A stretch of DNA of 64,000 nucleotides from an uncultured Bacteroidales bacterium (GCA_903903985.1 CAIVAT010000056.1:1-64000), one strand, 5' to 3'; shown: positions 8,967 through 17,709, counted from the first letter of the stretch. Program-made: numbers and translations. Notes: a model not told the origin generated them from the sequence alone.

Positions 8967-10151
8967 ATGAATGAACCTGATTACAAGAATGTGAAAATCA
9001 TGGTCGTCGATGATGAGGTCGACCTTGAACCACTGATCCGCCAGAAGTTCCGCCGCCAGATCCGGGACGGGTTGTACGATTTTGTTTTTGCTCATAACGG
9101 GCTTGAAGCCCTGACAAAACTGATTGAATTCCCCGAAATCGGGATTATCCTTTCCGATATCAACATGCCGGAAATGGATGGACTTACTTTGCTGATGAAA
9201 CTCAAGGAGCTGAAAAACCCGGGACTTAAAACAGTCATCGTGTCTGCCTACGGAGACATGGAAAATATCCGTACGGCCATGAACCGGGGTGCGTTTGATT
9301 TTCTGACCAAACCAATCAGTTTTGAAGATCTGGAGATTACCATCAACAAAACGATGGATGAAATCCTGCAGGTCCGCCATTCCATGGAGGAGCATGACCA
9401 GTTGATCTCCATTCAGCAGGATCTGCAGACGGCACACGATATCCAGCAGGCGATTTTACCCAAGACTTTCCCACCCTTTCCCTCCCGGAAAGATTTTGAT
9501 ATCTATGCTGCCATGATCGCTGCCCGCGAAGTTGGGGGTGATTTCTTTGATTTTTTCATGATCGATAATAACCGGCTCGGCTTTGTGATCGGTGATGTTT
9601 CCGGAAAAGGTGTTCCTGCTGCCATTTTCATGGCTGTCAGCCGTACACTGATCAGGGCAACCGGTCTCAAAGCAATCCCTGCCGCCGAATGCATGCATTA
9701 TGTCAACAATCTGCTTTGCAACGAGAGCGTTTCCTGCATGTTTGTAACTGTTTTCTATGGAATACTGAATACAGAAACCGGTGAACTTGAATATGTCAAT
9801 GCGGGTCATAATCCTCCTTACCTCTTAGGCCGGGAAGGATTGAAAAAGGTTGAAATGACGGGGGGTACCATCCTGGGCTGTATTGAAGACTATCAGTATC
9901 ATTCCCGTAAAATCATGCTTGCTCCCGGAGACCGGATTTTCCTGTATACCGATGGCGTTACGGAGGCATTTACCAAAAACGATGAGGCATACGGAGATGA
10001 ACGGCTGGAGTTATTTTTACAGCAACATCCCGGGCATTCCATTGAAGAATTGGTAAAAGGAGTTTTGACGGAGGTCAATGACCACTCGAGGGGCATTCCG
10101 CAATCCGATGATATTACGCTGCTGTCGATCTGTTACAATGGCAGGACATAG
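8967..10151 (+). CDS. Response regulator with C-terminal PP2C/SpoIIE-type serine phosphatase (RsbU-like)
   Basis: The receiver domain (1-130) has the acidic pair Asp15-Asp16, phosphoacceptor Asp64 (ILSDINMPEMDG) and the conserved Lys in FLTKPIS. A helical linker (140-165) leads to a PPM/SpoIIE phosphatase domain with AREVGGDFFDFF, IGDVSGKGVPAA, NAGHNPPYLL and a DDITLL C-terminal motif, which carry the metal-binding aspartates. The family controls anti-anti-sigma or STAS partners by dephosphorylation. No such partner lies nearby. It starts five bases after the kinase stop, so the three genes 5741-10151 form an operon. Confidence 0.9.
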   Translation: MNEPDYKNVKIMVVDDEVDLEPLIRQKFRRQIRDGLYDFVFAHNGLEALTKLIEFPEIGIILSDINMPEMDGLTLLMKLKELKNPGLKTVIVSAYGDMENIRTAMNRGAFDFLTKPISFEDLEITINKTMDEILQVRHSMEEHDQLISIQQDLQTAHDIQQAILPKTFPPFPSRKDFDIYAAMIAAREVGGDFFDFFMIDNNRLGFVIGDVSGKGVPAAIFMAVSRTLIRATGLKAIPAAECMHYVNNLLCNESVSCMFVTVFYGILNTETGELEYVNAGHNPPYLLGREGLKKVEMTGGTILGCIEDYQYHSRKIMLAPGDRIFLYTDGVTEAFTKNDEAYGDERLELFLQQHPGHSIEELVKGVLTEVNDHSRGIPQSDDITLLSICYNGRT

Positions 10152-10200
10152 GGTTTCTTCCCTTTCAGCCCAATGAACATGCGGCGCCCGACCAGGAGGG

Positions 10201-10677
10201 TTAAAGACGTTTGATAAAAAACACCTTGCCATCGCCCTCTTTGTAAAAATCATTGATATGGGCTTCTTCTGAATATCCGATCCGGTTGTAAAAATGTCGT
10301 GTAGGGGCGTATTTTTCCAGGGTTGATGTTTCTGCAACAACAATGCGGCCGCCCATTTCCTTGATGATCCGATGGGTCTCCCCAATCAACTGGTTGCCGA
10401 TTCCCAGCCCACGGTAATTGTTGTGCGTGGCAATCCAGTATAGGTCAAAACTTCCTTCAGTTGCTGCAATTGGACCGAAACAGGTGTACGAAACTGTTTT
10501 TCCGTCAACTTCTGCAAACAGGAAATGGTAATCACTCCTTTCACCCAGGTCGAGCCTGTCCTGGACAAGCTCCACGGCAACCGGAACCTCAAAATCGTAA
10601 AAAAAACCACTTGAAGTGATGATATCCCTTACGATTTCAACATCTTCGGGGCGAACCTCTGAACGAAAAGTAACCAT
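10201..10677 (-). CDS. GNAT-family N-acetyltransferase
   Basis: A 158-residue single-domain GNAT protein. The acetyl-CoA pyrophosphate-binding motif A is visible as NNYRGLGIGNQLI (near residue 97), after the beta4 strand DLYWIATH. The C-terminal part has YNRIGYSEEAHINDFY, typical of the family. It is the last gene of a minus-strand run with two ATP-grasp ligases and lysine 2,3-aminomutase, 66 bases after the second ligase, with repeat sequence between. It could acetylate an amino group of the product of those enzymes (beta-lysine acetylation is a known use of GNATs beside aminomutases), but this is inference. The protein is shorter than characterised AblB enzymes. Confidence 0.75.
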   Translation of the reverse strand: MVTFRSEVRPEDVEIVRDIITSSGFFYDFEVPVAVELVQDRLDLGERSDYHFLFAEVDGKTVSYTCFGPIAATEGSFDLYWIATHNNYRGLGIGNQLIGETHRIIKEMGGRIVVAETSTLEKYAPTRHFYNRIGYSEEAHINDFYKEGDGKVFFIKRL

Positions 10678-10702
10678 AATTGTGTTGGTTTAATGTTTAA
10701 TT

Positions 10703-10737
10703 CCACCCTGTCAGGGTCACCCACCCTGTCAGGGTCA
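10703..10737. repeat. Tandem pair of CCACCCTGTCAGGGTCA units
   Basis: Two identical 17-base units (10703-10719 and 10721-10737) lie between the GNAT gene and the ATP-grasp gene. Each contains the same near-palindrome ACCCTGTCAGGGT as the element at 3712-3752. Confidence 0.8.
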
Positions 10738-10743
10738 TAAATA

Positions 10744-11715
10744 TTACCTCGTTGCATCTTCAAGTACCCGCCCGATGACCTCCTTAAAAGCAAGCCCTTT
10801 CTTCTTCGATGCAGCCATGAATCCTCCTGATTCGGAAAGGCATGGGTTTAGGTTGATGTCAATGACCAGAGGAATGGAAGTCCGGGTTACCCTGAAGTCG
10901 ATGCGCACATAGCCTTTCAACCCCATTTCGTTCCAGCATTTTTTGCAGATGGCAATCATCTGCTCTTTCAGGGGTCCGTCATGTTTCCCCAGCCTGAATG
11001 TTCTGCGTGTATGGGAATATTCAAAAGATTTATCGTCCCACTTAGACTTATAACCCATCATTTTTGGTTTGTCATCGGGATAATCATGGAAAGTCATTTC
11101 GGCAAGGGGAAGTACTTCCGGTCCGTCGGCTCCATATAAGATGGAAATGTTGAATTCGCGGCCTTCGATGAATTCCTCTACAAAATAGTGCTGACGGCTT
11201 TTCCGGCCTATCTTCCTGATAAATTCAACATCCGAACCCATGAATACACAATCTTCATCCAACTCCAGCGATCCTTCTTCCCATACCGGTTTTACAATAT
11301 ATTTCGTGTCAGGCAGCAATTGATGACATTCGTCAAGTGTATAGCCTTTTGGGGTTGCAACACCAATTGCATTCAGTTCTTTTTTTGCAAGAAGCTTGTT
11401 TGAGCATTGAAACATGGGAATCAGGGGAGATCCTGTATAAGGAATCCTTACAAAATTCAGCACTGAATTAGCCAGAAAGGTGAATTCACCTTTGTTTCCG
11501 ATCGTTTCGGCCAGGTTGAAAATGATATCCGGGTTGAGGCTTTCAATCTTTTTAATGGCCGTTTTTAAATTCAGATCGATTTCGAGATACAAGACATTGT
11601 ATTTTAAATGCTGCAAGGCATCGGTAACAAGATTGACTTGTTCAATCACGTCCGCCTCGTCATCCTTGGGCTTTTTTGATAATTTATTATACAATATCAG
11701 TACAGTTTTTTTCAT
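10744..11715 (-). CDS. ATP-grasp ligase, D-alanine--D-alanine ligase-like (copy 2)
   Basis: A 323-residue ATP-grasp protein. The N-terminal Rossmann-like part (MKKTVLILYNKLSKKPKDD, then IIFNLAETIGNKGEF) and central ATP-binding lobe (KYIVKPVWEEGSLELDED, EEFIEGREFNISIL) resemble Ddl. The metal-binding end reads YVRIDFRV then IDINLNPCLSESGGF. Ddl enzymes join two carboxyl/amine amino acids through an acyl phosphate. Its partner in an aminomutase operon suggests a non-peptidoglycan amino-acid ligation. It lies 15 bases after the first ligase and is clearly a paralogue of it, though diverged. Confidence 0.8.
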   Translation of the reverse strand: MKKTVLILYNKLSKKPKDDEADVIEQVNLVTDALQHLKYNVLYLEIDLNLKTAIKKIESLNPDIIFNLAETIGNKGEFTFLANSVLNFVRIPYTGSPLIPMFQCSNKLLAKKELNAIGVATPKGYTLDECHQLLPDTKYIVKPVWEEGSLELDEDCVFMGSDVEFIRKIGRKSRQHYFVEEFIEGREFNISILYGADGPEVLPLAEMTFHDYPDDKPKMMGYKSKWDDKSFEYSHTRRTFRLGKHDGPLKEQMIAICKKCWNEMGLKGYVRIDFRVTRTSIPLVIDINLNPCLSESGGFMAASKKKGLAFKEVIGRVLEDATR

Positions 11716-11730
11716 TTTCAGGAAATTGAT

Positions 11731-12711
11731 TTATTGCATGCCAGTTCTGTTTCTTGCCGAAAGCATTATTTCTTCGATGATTCTTTCAAAAGTATAGCCG
11801 TGCATGTAGGCCAGAATGGGCAGATCAGAATGAACTTTATCCAGGCCGGCCAGGGGATTGACTTCTATGAAATTCGGCGTGCCGGATCTGTCAACCCGGA
11901 TATCCACCCTTCCGCCATCACGGCAACCCAGCACTTTCCACGCATTTAAGGCAAGGCTAATGCACCGTTCACCAATCTCCTGTTCGGGGATTTTATATTC
12001 GACGGCCTGCTGATAATCCGATTTGGTTTGGTACGAATAGATGTCTTTGGTGTCGGCTGTTTTATAAAGGATCTCCATGATGCCAATGGAATACCCTTTA
12101 TGACCTGTGCCCAGAATTCCCACCGTGAATTCACGGCCCGGCAAATACTCTTCCACAAGCAGTCCCGACGGATATCGCGGGAGCAGGTCTTTACAGATTA
12201 TTTCCAGTTCATGCCGGTTATTCACCCTCGAAAGTGAGTTGATCCCTTTGCCTGTACCCTCGGCATTGGGCTTCACGAACAAAGGAAATGGCAGGCTGAC
12301 CTTTGCGCAATCGCCTGCAGATTCAACGATTGAAAAATCGGGGGTAGGAATGCCATAATCCCTGATGACGCGCTTGGTCATTCCTTTATGCAATGTTAAG
12401 GACAAAACCAGCGGATCTGAAAATGTATAGGGTATCTGAAACACATCGAGCAAAGCCGGGACCTGGGCCTCTCGGCCTATTCCATGCATGCCTTCGCAGA
12501 TGTTGAAAACCATGTCCCAGCGATCACCGTTTGCAAGCCGTTGAACCAGATGACGCACATGCCCGATGCGGTTGGTTTGGTAACCAAGGGTTTGAAGGGC
12601 CATTTCAATAGCATCCACAGTACTTTCACGGTCAAATTCCGCTGTCTCTTCCTCACTGTAGCCTTCCTTCCGGTAATCGGACCGTAAATCGTAAGTTAAT
12701 CCTATGATCAT
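11731..12711 (-). CDS. ATP-grasp ligase, D-alanine--D-alanine ligase-like (copy 1)
   Basis: A 326-residue ATP-grasp ligase with VFNICEGMHGIGREAQVPAL (Ddl-like substrate loop), FVKPNAEGTGKGI (ATP-binding lysine and glycine-rich loop), VEEYLPGREFTVGILG and the metal-binding end VDIRVDRSGTPNFIEVNPL. It begins three bases after the stop of the lysine 2,3-aminomutase gene, so translation is probably coupled. Sharing an operon with the aminomutase and with a second ligase suggests sequential ligation of a beta-amino acid into a small peptide or amide. A role in cell-wall D-Ala-D-Ala synthesis is less likely from context. Confidence 0.8.
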   Translation of the reverse strand: MIIGLTYDLRSDYRKEGYSEEETAEFDRESTVDAIEMALQTLGYQTNRIGHVRHLVQRLANGDRWDMVFNICEGMHGIGREAQVPALLDVFQIPYTFSDPLVLSLTLHKGMTKRVIRDYGIPTPDFSIVESAGDCAKVSLPFPLFVKPNAEGTGKGINSLSRVNNRHELEIICKDLLPRYPSGLLVEEYLPGREFTVGILGTGHKGYSIGIMEILYKTADTKDIYSYQTKSDYQQAVEYKIPEQEIGERCISLALNAWKVLGCRDGGRVDIRVDRSGTPNFIEVNPLAGLDKVHSDLPILAYMHGYTFERIIEEIMLSARNRTGMQ

Positions 12712-12714
12712 AAA

Positions 12715-13986
12715 TTACTGGGTAAAATCGGGATAGCGGAAGACCTTCTCCTCATAATTTCTCAACAAAACATAACCGTCTTCCCTTCCGACAAGATAAT
12801 CGGGCAGCAATGGGATCTTGCCACCTCCGCCCGGAGCATCGACCACATAGGTTGGCACGGCATATCCACTGGTGTGTCCGCGTAAACCCCGGATGATTTC
12901 GAGACCCTTCTCGATGGTGGTGCGGAAATGCCCCGATCCCACCACCGGATCGCACTGATACAAGTAATATGGGCGCACCCTGATTTTCAGCAGGGCGTGC
13001 ATGAGGTTTTTCATCACCTGAACGTCATCATTGATCCCTTTGAGCAATACCGTCTGGCTCCCAAGCGGGATGCCGGCATTGGCAAGCTTTTCGCAAGCCT
13101 CTTTGACTTCAAGGGTGATCTCATCCGCATGGGTGAAATGAATGCTCATGAACAGGGGATGATATTTTTTTAGCATGCTGACGAGGGGGCGTGTAATGCG
13201 CTGCGGGAGAACTACCGGTACTTTGGTCCCGATGCGAATGATCTCGACATGCGGGATACTCCTTAAACGCGAAAGAAGATATTCGACATGCAAATCCGGC
13301 ATGGTGAGCGGATCACCTCCGGAAATCAACACATCTCTCACTTCATTGTGCTGTTCGATATAATTCAACCCTGCTTCCCAGGATTTGATCCCGATATGAC
13401 ATTTGTTTTTTGCCACCATCCGTGTCCGGGTGCAATAACGGCAATAGGTAGAACAAAACCCGGTGACCAGGAACAGCACCCTGTCGGGATAGCGGTGGAC
13501 AATATTTGGCACGGGACTGTCATGTTCTTCCGACAACGGATCCGAGGCCTCGCCTGAATGCAGCAGGAATTCATCGAAAACAGGAACCACACTTTTTCGC
13601 AATGCCTGTTCAGGATTGTCAGGGTCTAACAGACTGATGTAATAAGGTGAAATCCGCAACGGCAGTGATTGACTCCGGGTGCTATTGGGCTTTACTTCAT
13701 TATCAGAAAGACGGATAAACCGTGAAAGCTGATCAATGGACCTGGCGCTGTTTTTGATCTGCCAATGCCAGCTATTCCAGTCTTTAAGCGTGGCTTCAGG
13801 GAAGTAGGTTTGTAAAAATGAAATCGAGCGGTCGCTGGTTGCGGTCTTATCACGATCAACGCGCGATTTTAAATATTCATCTAAAAGGGATGCTTCATCT
13901 ATAAAGGTGGGCTGACTTGGGGGTTCTTCTTCTTCTGATAATTCTATTGATGGGATAACCAGTTTTTCTGAAGGATTTTTTTCCAT
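12715..13986 (-). CDS. kamA: Lysine 2,3-aminomutase, radical SAM, PLP-dependent (KamA/AblA family)
   Basis: A 423-residue enzyme of the KamA family, which interconverts L-alpha-lysine and L-beta-lysine. The radical-SAM motif is Cys178, Cys182, Cys185 (GFCSTYCRYCTRTR). The PLP lysine sits in APGGGGK (Lys390). Asp346 (YQCDP) and Asp383 (VVDAPG), 37 residues apart, align with the two aspartates that hold the lysine side-chain amine in the clostridial enzyme, which argues for lysine rather than glutamate as substrate. The N-terminal part has DWNSWHWQ, usual for the family. First gene of a four-gene operon with two ATP-grasp ligases and a GNAT protein. Confidence 0.9.
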   Translation of the reverse strand: MEKNPSEKLVIPSIELSEEEEPPSQPTFIDEASLLDEYLKSRVDRDKTATSDRSISFLQTYFPEATLKDWNSWHWQIKNSARSIDQLSRFIRLSDNEVKPNSTRSQSLPLRISPYYISLLDPDNPEQALRKSVVPVFDEFLLHSGEASDPLSEEHDSPVPNIVHRYPDRVLFLVTGFCSTYCRYCTRTRMVAKNKCHIGIKSWEAGLNYIEQHNEVRDVLISGGDPLTMPDLHVEYLLSRLRSIPHVEIIRIGTKVPVVLPQRITRPLVSMLKKYHPLFMSIHFTHADEITLEVKEACEKLANAGIPLGSQTVLLKGINDDVQVMKNLMHALLKIRVRPYYLYQCDPVVGSGHFRTTIEKGLEIIRGLRGHTSGYAVPTYVVDAPGGGGKIPLLPDYLVGREDGYVLLRNYEEKVFRYPDFTQ

Positions 13987-14137
13987 TTTATTATTTATCG
14001 GTTTGGAGGTGAAAATTAGTGATGCCCTCTACCTGTTTTGTAAATGTTTAATTGTTTATAAATCAAGTTATTATTTAAAGAAATAGAGATCATCGTGAAG
14101 ATATGAAAATCAACTGCAAATAGGGTGCAAATTTATG

Positions 14138-14145
14138 TACTTTTG
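14138..14145 (+). promoter_or_regulatory. Candidate Bacteroidetes -7 element (TACTTTTG)
   Basis: The octamer fits TAnnTTTG and lies 54 bases before the hydrolase ATG at 14199. I find no convincing -33 TTTG at the usual spacing. The rest of the divergent gap 13987-14198 is AT-rich without further features I can name. Confidence 0.4.
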
Positions 14146-14198
14146 ACACTTCGAAACGATTATTTTTCAACAAAATTGTGTTAATAAACTCCAGCAGG

Positions 14199-14981
14199 AT
14201 GAAGTTGTTTTACCGTCATTTTGGCAGCGGCCTGCCCGTCATAGTTTTGCATGGATTATTTGGCCTTTCCGATAACTGGGTCACATTTGGGCGCCGGTTA
14301 AGCGAGCACTACTCAGTATACCTTCCCGATCTTCGCAATCACGGGCAATCACCGCACAGCGCGGTGTTTGATTTCCCATCCATGGAGAACGACCTGATTG
14401 AACTGATTGAGGAGCATGGCTTGGAAAAAATTGCGCTGATCGGTCATTCCCTGGGCGGTAAAACCGCCATGTTGATTGCCCTGCATAACCCTGAACTTGT
14501 TCAGAAACTGGTAGTTGTTGATATCTCGATGCGCAAATCACCCCCCAATAGGGAACACCAGCAATTGCTTAATGCCATGATGGCAGTTGATTTCAGTGTC
14601 GCAAAATCCAGAAGCGATGTGGAGGCGCAATTGCAGCCGGAAATAAAAAGCCGGAAACTCAGGCAATTCCTGCTGAAAAATGTTTACTGGCGTGATCGCC
14701 ATCACCTTGACTGGCGACTCAACCTGCGTGTTATCAATGAGAATCTGCTGTCAGTTTTCGAAGGGATCAATGCAGCAGGAAGTTATCCGGGGCCAACCCT
14801 ATTCATCCGCGGCGGATTGTCAGATTACATCAGGGATTCTGACTTGGTAGACCTCCAAAAGAAATTCCCCGGGGCAGTGATGAAAACCATTGCGAATGCT
14901 TCACATTGGGTTCATGCAGATGCTCCCGGGGAATTTTACGATTTGGTGAAAAACTTCCTCGATGGAATCAGTACCGGTTAA
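14199..14981 (+). CDS. Alpha/beta hydrolase, YbfF-like esterase
   Basis: A 260-residue alpha/beta hydrolase. The oxyanion motif LHGLFG precedes DNW, the nucleophile elbow is GHSLGG (Ser84 from this start), and the catalytic His is in NASHWVHAD near the C-terminus. PDLRNHGQSPHS is the sequence typical of YbfF/ABHD11-type esterases acting on acyl thioesters or esters; the natural substrate is unknown. I chose ATG 14199 because MKLFYRHFGSG matches the usual beginning of such proteins. A GTG at 14178 in frame is possible. The 3' end overlaps the convergent membrane-protein gene by 14 bases. Confidence 0.8.
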   Translation: MKLFYRHFGSGLPVIVLHGLFGLSDNWVTFGRRLSEHYSVYLPDLRNHGQSPHSAVFDFPSMENDLIELIEEHGLEKIALIGHSLGGKTAMLIALHNPELVQKLVVVDISMRKSPPNREHQQLLNAMMAVDFSVAKSRSDVEAQLQPEIKSRKLRQFLLKNVYWRDRHHLDWRLNLRVINENLLSVFEGINAAGSYPGPTLFIRGGLSDYIRDSDLVDLQKKFPGAVMKTIANASHWVHADAPGEFYDLVKNFLDGISTG

Positions 14982-15906
14982 TCTCGATCTTTGATATTGC
15001 AGTTTTGACCGTCAGGAGGATTTTATTCTTGCCGGTTGCAAAATTTGCCGTCTGGTAAATCCCATCCCCTTTTTTCGTAAATCCATCAAACTCCTTGCTG
15101 ATCATAAAGGATTCGGATTTGATCTGACAGGCAGATTCTTTCGGGATGTCGACTTTGATAGAGGAGGCTCCGGCATTGAAGGTCATTACTGTGAGGGCAT
15201 TTTTATCTCCGATTTTGATATCGATGGAAGAAGCCCCTGCATTGATGGTGGTCGTATCAATTTTATAATCTCTCAGATCCATCAGGATCTCTGCGGCTCC
15301 TATGTCAAAGTCGAGGTTCCATGAAGGCCTTTCACTGAGTTTGATTTCAACTTTATTTTCATTGACCGTATGCCTGACACCCGATTTTTCAAGTGAAAGG
15401 TTGATGTATTTACGTCCGTTTTCATCGTTGGTCGTGAGTGAATAATTGCCAATGTCTCCTGTTTTATTGAATGACAGAAAATCGGATGTGACTCCCTGGA
15501 GGGTAAAATTCCCGGCAGCGGCCTCAAGTTTCAACTCCCCTTTAGCGGCCAGGGAATCATTCGGTACGCTTAGGTTTTGAGGTTGATAATTGTATGTGGA
15601 ACTTTTGTCCTCATCGTCCTCCCAATCCTTATCAGAGAAACCACGGAAATTGTGAAAATGGAACCAGGATGACTTCTCTGAAATCCTGTTGAAAAATATC
15701 ACAGTGAGTGCGAGTACAGTGACCAGGGCGATGATTTTAATTCCGTCTTTGATGGGTAATATGGAGATGCCCCAGAGGATCAGGATCAAAGGCCACAGGC
15801 TCCAGAGGGTACGAAAACCAAATTCCAGCACTCCGAAATTGTTTAGCATAAACAAAATCCCGATTGCAATCAGGATAAAAGCCCAAAAAACATGACGATA
15901 TTTCAT
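14968..15906 (-). CDS. LiaI/LiaF-like membrane protein with C-terminal beta-solenoid (toastrack-type) domain
   Basis: A 312-residue protein. The N-terminus holds four closely spaced hydrophobic segments (residues 7-72) of the LiaI-LiaF/DUF5668 type (IGILFMLNNFGV, LWPLILILWGISIL). A charged linker follows, then a region of repeated short strands (NAGASSIDIKIGDKNALTVM, NAGASSIKVDIP), as in cell-wall-active-antibiotic-response (LiaF C-terminal) or DUF4097-like domains. Paired with the PspC-domain gene 12 bases upstream, it probably monitors or stabilises the cytoplasmic membrane under stress. Converges on the hydrolase gene with a 14-base overlap of the ends. Confidence 0.75.
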   Translation of the reverse strand: MKYRHVFWAFILIAIGILFMLNNFGVLEFGFRTLWSLWPLILILWGISILPIKDGIKIIALVTVLALTVIFFNRISEKSSWFHFHNFRGFSDKDWEDDEDKSSTYNYQPQNLSVPNDSLAAKGELKLEAAAGNFTLQGVTSDFLSFNKTGDIGNYSLTTNDENGRKYINLSLEKSGVRHTVNENKVEIKLSERPSWNLDFDIGAAEILMDLRDYKIDTTTINAGASSIDIKIGDKNALTVMTFNAGASSIKVDIPKESACQIKSESFMISKEFDGFTKKGDGIYQTANFATGKNKILLTVKTAISKIEINRY

Positions 15907-15918
15907 TGATACAGGGTT

Positions 15919-16446
15919 TTAGTATTGGTTTGTACGGCGATTACTTTTGGTTACGGTGTTGATCAGCAATCCAACCCCGACAACGATGAGAATTACAGGC
16001 CAGAGGTCTCCGAAATTGATCTGCGGGATCAGCTCATCAGCCAGAAACAATGCACCCAGCGTGATCAGCACCATGCCCCCGATCAGGCTGCCTCTGTTCC
16101 GTTCTTTGGTTGGTGGTGCCTGGGGTGGAGCTGTATTGGCTGATTCTGTGTTGGGAGTTTCCGATTGATAACCAGGCGACGCTGCCGTGAAATCGGAGGG
16201 CCCGGATTCAGCCTGCTGGTAACTAGTATTTGGTTGGTTCACTTTAGATTGAATCCTTATTGGATTTTCTGGTGTGACAATCCAGAGAACGAGGTAAATG
16301 AGGAATCCACCACCTCCGGCCAGGGTAAGTATGACAAAAGCCAGGCGGATAAGCAGGGGGTCCATCACAAAATATTCGGCAAGGCCGCCGGCAACACCGG
16401 CAAATTTACGATCAGTAACGCTGCGGTAAAGACGTTTTGGTTCCAT
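15919..16446 (-). CDS. PspC-domain membrane protein
   Basis: A 175-residue protein beginning with a PspC domain (KRLYRSVTDRKFAGVAGGLAEYF, then the membrane segment VILTLAGGGGFLIYLVLWIV). A Pro/Thr/Ala-rich linker (about 75-115) leads to a second hydrophobic pair of the DUF5668 kind (GMVLITLGALFLADEL, LWPVILIVVGVGLLIN). PspC proteins sense or relay membrane stress. The gene is followed after 12 bases by the LiaF-like gene, and the same LWPVILI motif occurs in both, so the two were probably built from the same module and act together. Function beyond that is inference. Confidence 0.85.
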   Translation of the reverse strand: MEPKRLYRSVTDRKFAGVAGGLAEYFVMDPLLIRLAFVILTLAGGGGFLIYLVLWIVTPENPIRIQSKVNQPNTSYQQAESGPSDFTAASPGYQSETPNTESANTAPPQAPPTKERNRGSLIGGMVLITLGALFLADELIPQINFGDLWPVILIVVGVGLLINTVTKSNRRTNQY

Positions 16447-16524
16447 GATATGGGGTATTTGAGTGATTTCCCGGTTTAGACGGCACCCGGGTAAATAGGT
16501 TACAAAAATATCACCTGGGTCAGC

Positions 16525-17358
16525 CTAGCCGGCCAATTCCTCTTTTTTACGATACATCCTTGAAGAAATTGCGACGCTCAGTTCAAACAGGGCATACAAT
16601 GGTATGGCAACGATCAATTGGCTGAACACATCAGGACTTGGGGTGATAACTCCGGCGACAATCAGAATGCCAATTACGGTGTGCTTCCTGTATTTACGGA
16701 GATATTTTGGAGTGACGATGCCGATCTTTGTCAGGAAAAGAATTAAAACAGGAAGTTCAAATAACAATCCCATCAGCAGGGTCATCAGCGTGATTGAGCT
16801 GACATAGGAGGTCAGGGCAATTTGATTTGAAACGGCATCGCTGACGGCATATCCCCCCAGGAAATTGATCATCAGGGGGGCAACGATAAAATAACTGAAC
16901 AGGACACCAAGGATGAATAAAACAGTGATGATGCTCACGGCACCCCTCGAACTCCGGATCTCCTGTTCAGTCAGTCCCGGCTTGATAAATCTCCATAATT
17001 CCCATAAGATATAGGGCAGGGCAATGATCAGTCCGGCGACCAGGGATATGTTCATATGAGCGGTGAACTGACCGGCAAGGTTAATGTTAATTAATTGAAA
17101 TTGAGAGGGATCGATGCAAAGAGAAGGCATTGAAAACCATTCGCCGAGTTTGCAGAAGGCACGGTAGGTGATGAATGTTTTTGATTTAGGCGCCAGGATG
17201 ATGTCATCAAACAGAACCTGCTTGAAGGCAAATGCAATAATCGAGGTGACCAGCAGCGCGATGATTATTCTCCATAAGGTTCCGCGCAATTCATCAAGGT
17301 GTTCCCAAAAAGTCATCTCTTGCTCCTCATCTGCCCCGGTCGGAATTGATTTCTTCAT
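16525..17358 (-). CDS. tatC: Sec-independent protein translocase subunit TatC
   Basis: A 277-residue protein with six hydrophobic segments. The N-terminal MTFWEHLDELRGTLWR matches the conserved TatC cytoplasmic segment that contacts twin-arginine signal peptides. Further family sequence includes FIKPGLTEQEIR and GGVITPSPD-like AGVITPSPDVFSQ near TM5. It carries an unusually long first periplasmic loop (about residues 50-100). TatC with TatA forms the pore for export of folded, often cofactor-bearing proteins. The only TatA in the window lies 6 kb away (23211-23435), so the two are not in one operon here. Confidence 0.92.
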   Translation of the reverse strand: MKKSIPTGADEEQEMTFWEHLDELRGTLWRIIIALLVTSIIAFAFKQVLFDDIILAPKSKTFITYRAFCKLGEWFSMPSLCIDPSQFQLININLAGQFTAHMNISLVAGLIIALPYILWELWRFIKPGLTEQEIRSSRGAVSIITVLFILGVLFSYFIVAPLMINFLGGYAVSDAVSNQIALTSYVSSITLMTLLMGLLFELPVLILFLTKIGIVTPKYLRKYRKHTVIGILIVAGVITPSPDVFSQLIVAIPLYALFELSVAISSRMYRKKEELAG

Positions 17359-17424
17359 GTGCTTTATTTATAAAAGCAAAGGTAGGCAGAAAAAAAATTC
17401 CTCAATGTGTTCACAATAAGGATT

Positions 17425-17440
17425 TAACTTTGTACATTTG
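17425..17440 (+). promoter_or_regulatory. Two back-to-back Bacteroidetes -7 boxes
   Basis: TAACTTTG (17425-17432) is followed immediately by TACATTTG (17433-17440), both fitting TAnnTTTG, 17 bases before the ATG of the small lysine-rich gene. A clear -33 TTTG was not found. Confidence 0.5.
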
Positions 17441-17456
17441 AATAAATAAATTCACC

Positions 17457-17708
17457 ATGGCTGAACAACGCGAAATTATCCTTGAACAGATGCTTAAGGT
17501 ATTAAAGGATATTGAAACAAATACCTGTGATAAACAATTCTTCCCTGATACCAATTTGCTTGAGAAGAAGCTGGATCATATCATCGAACTGCACGAAAAA
17601 GAGATTGAATTGCTGAAAGCTCTTGGCAACGGTCGTTGCACCTGCAAAAAAAACAAAGCCAGGAAGGTAAAAAGGGAGAAGAAAGAAAAAAAGGCAAAAA
17701 AGTCTTGA
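17457..17708 (+). CDS. Small hypothetical protein with lysine-rich tail
   Basis: An 83-residue protein. Residues 1-55 are predicted helical (EIILEQMLKVLKDIE, then LEKKLDHIIELHEKEIELLKAL). A CTCKK motif follows, and the last 20 residues are almost entirely Lys, Arg, Glu and Ala. I do not recognise a family. The basic tail could bind nucleic acid, but nothing else supports that. It has a good promoter directly upstream and faces the metal-sensor operon convergently with one base between stop codons, so it is probably a real, separately expressed gene. Confidence 0.6.
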   Translation: MAEQREIILEQMLKVLKDIETNTCDKQFFPDTNLLEKKLDHIIELHEKEIELLKALGNGRCTCKKNKARKVKREKKEKKAKKS

Positions 17709-17709
17709 C

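Noticed and set aside
12715-13986. Glutamate 2,3-aminomutase
   Set aside because: Both lysine-binding aspartates (346 and 383) are present; glutamate enzymes carry Lys and Asn there.
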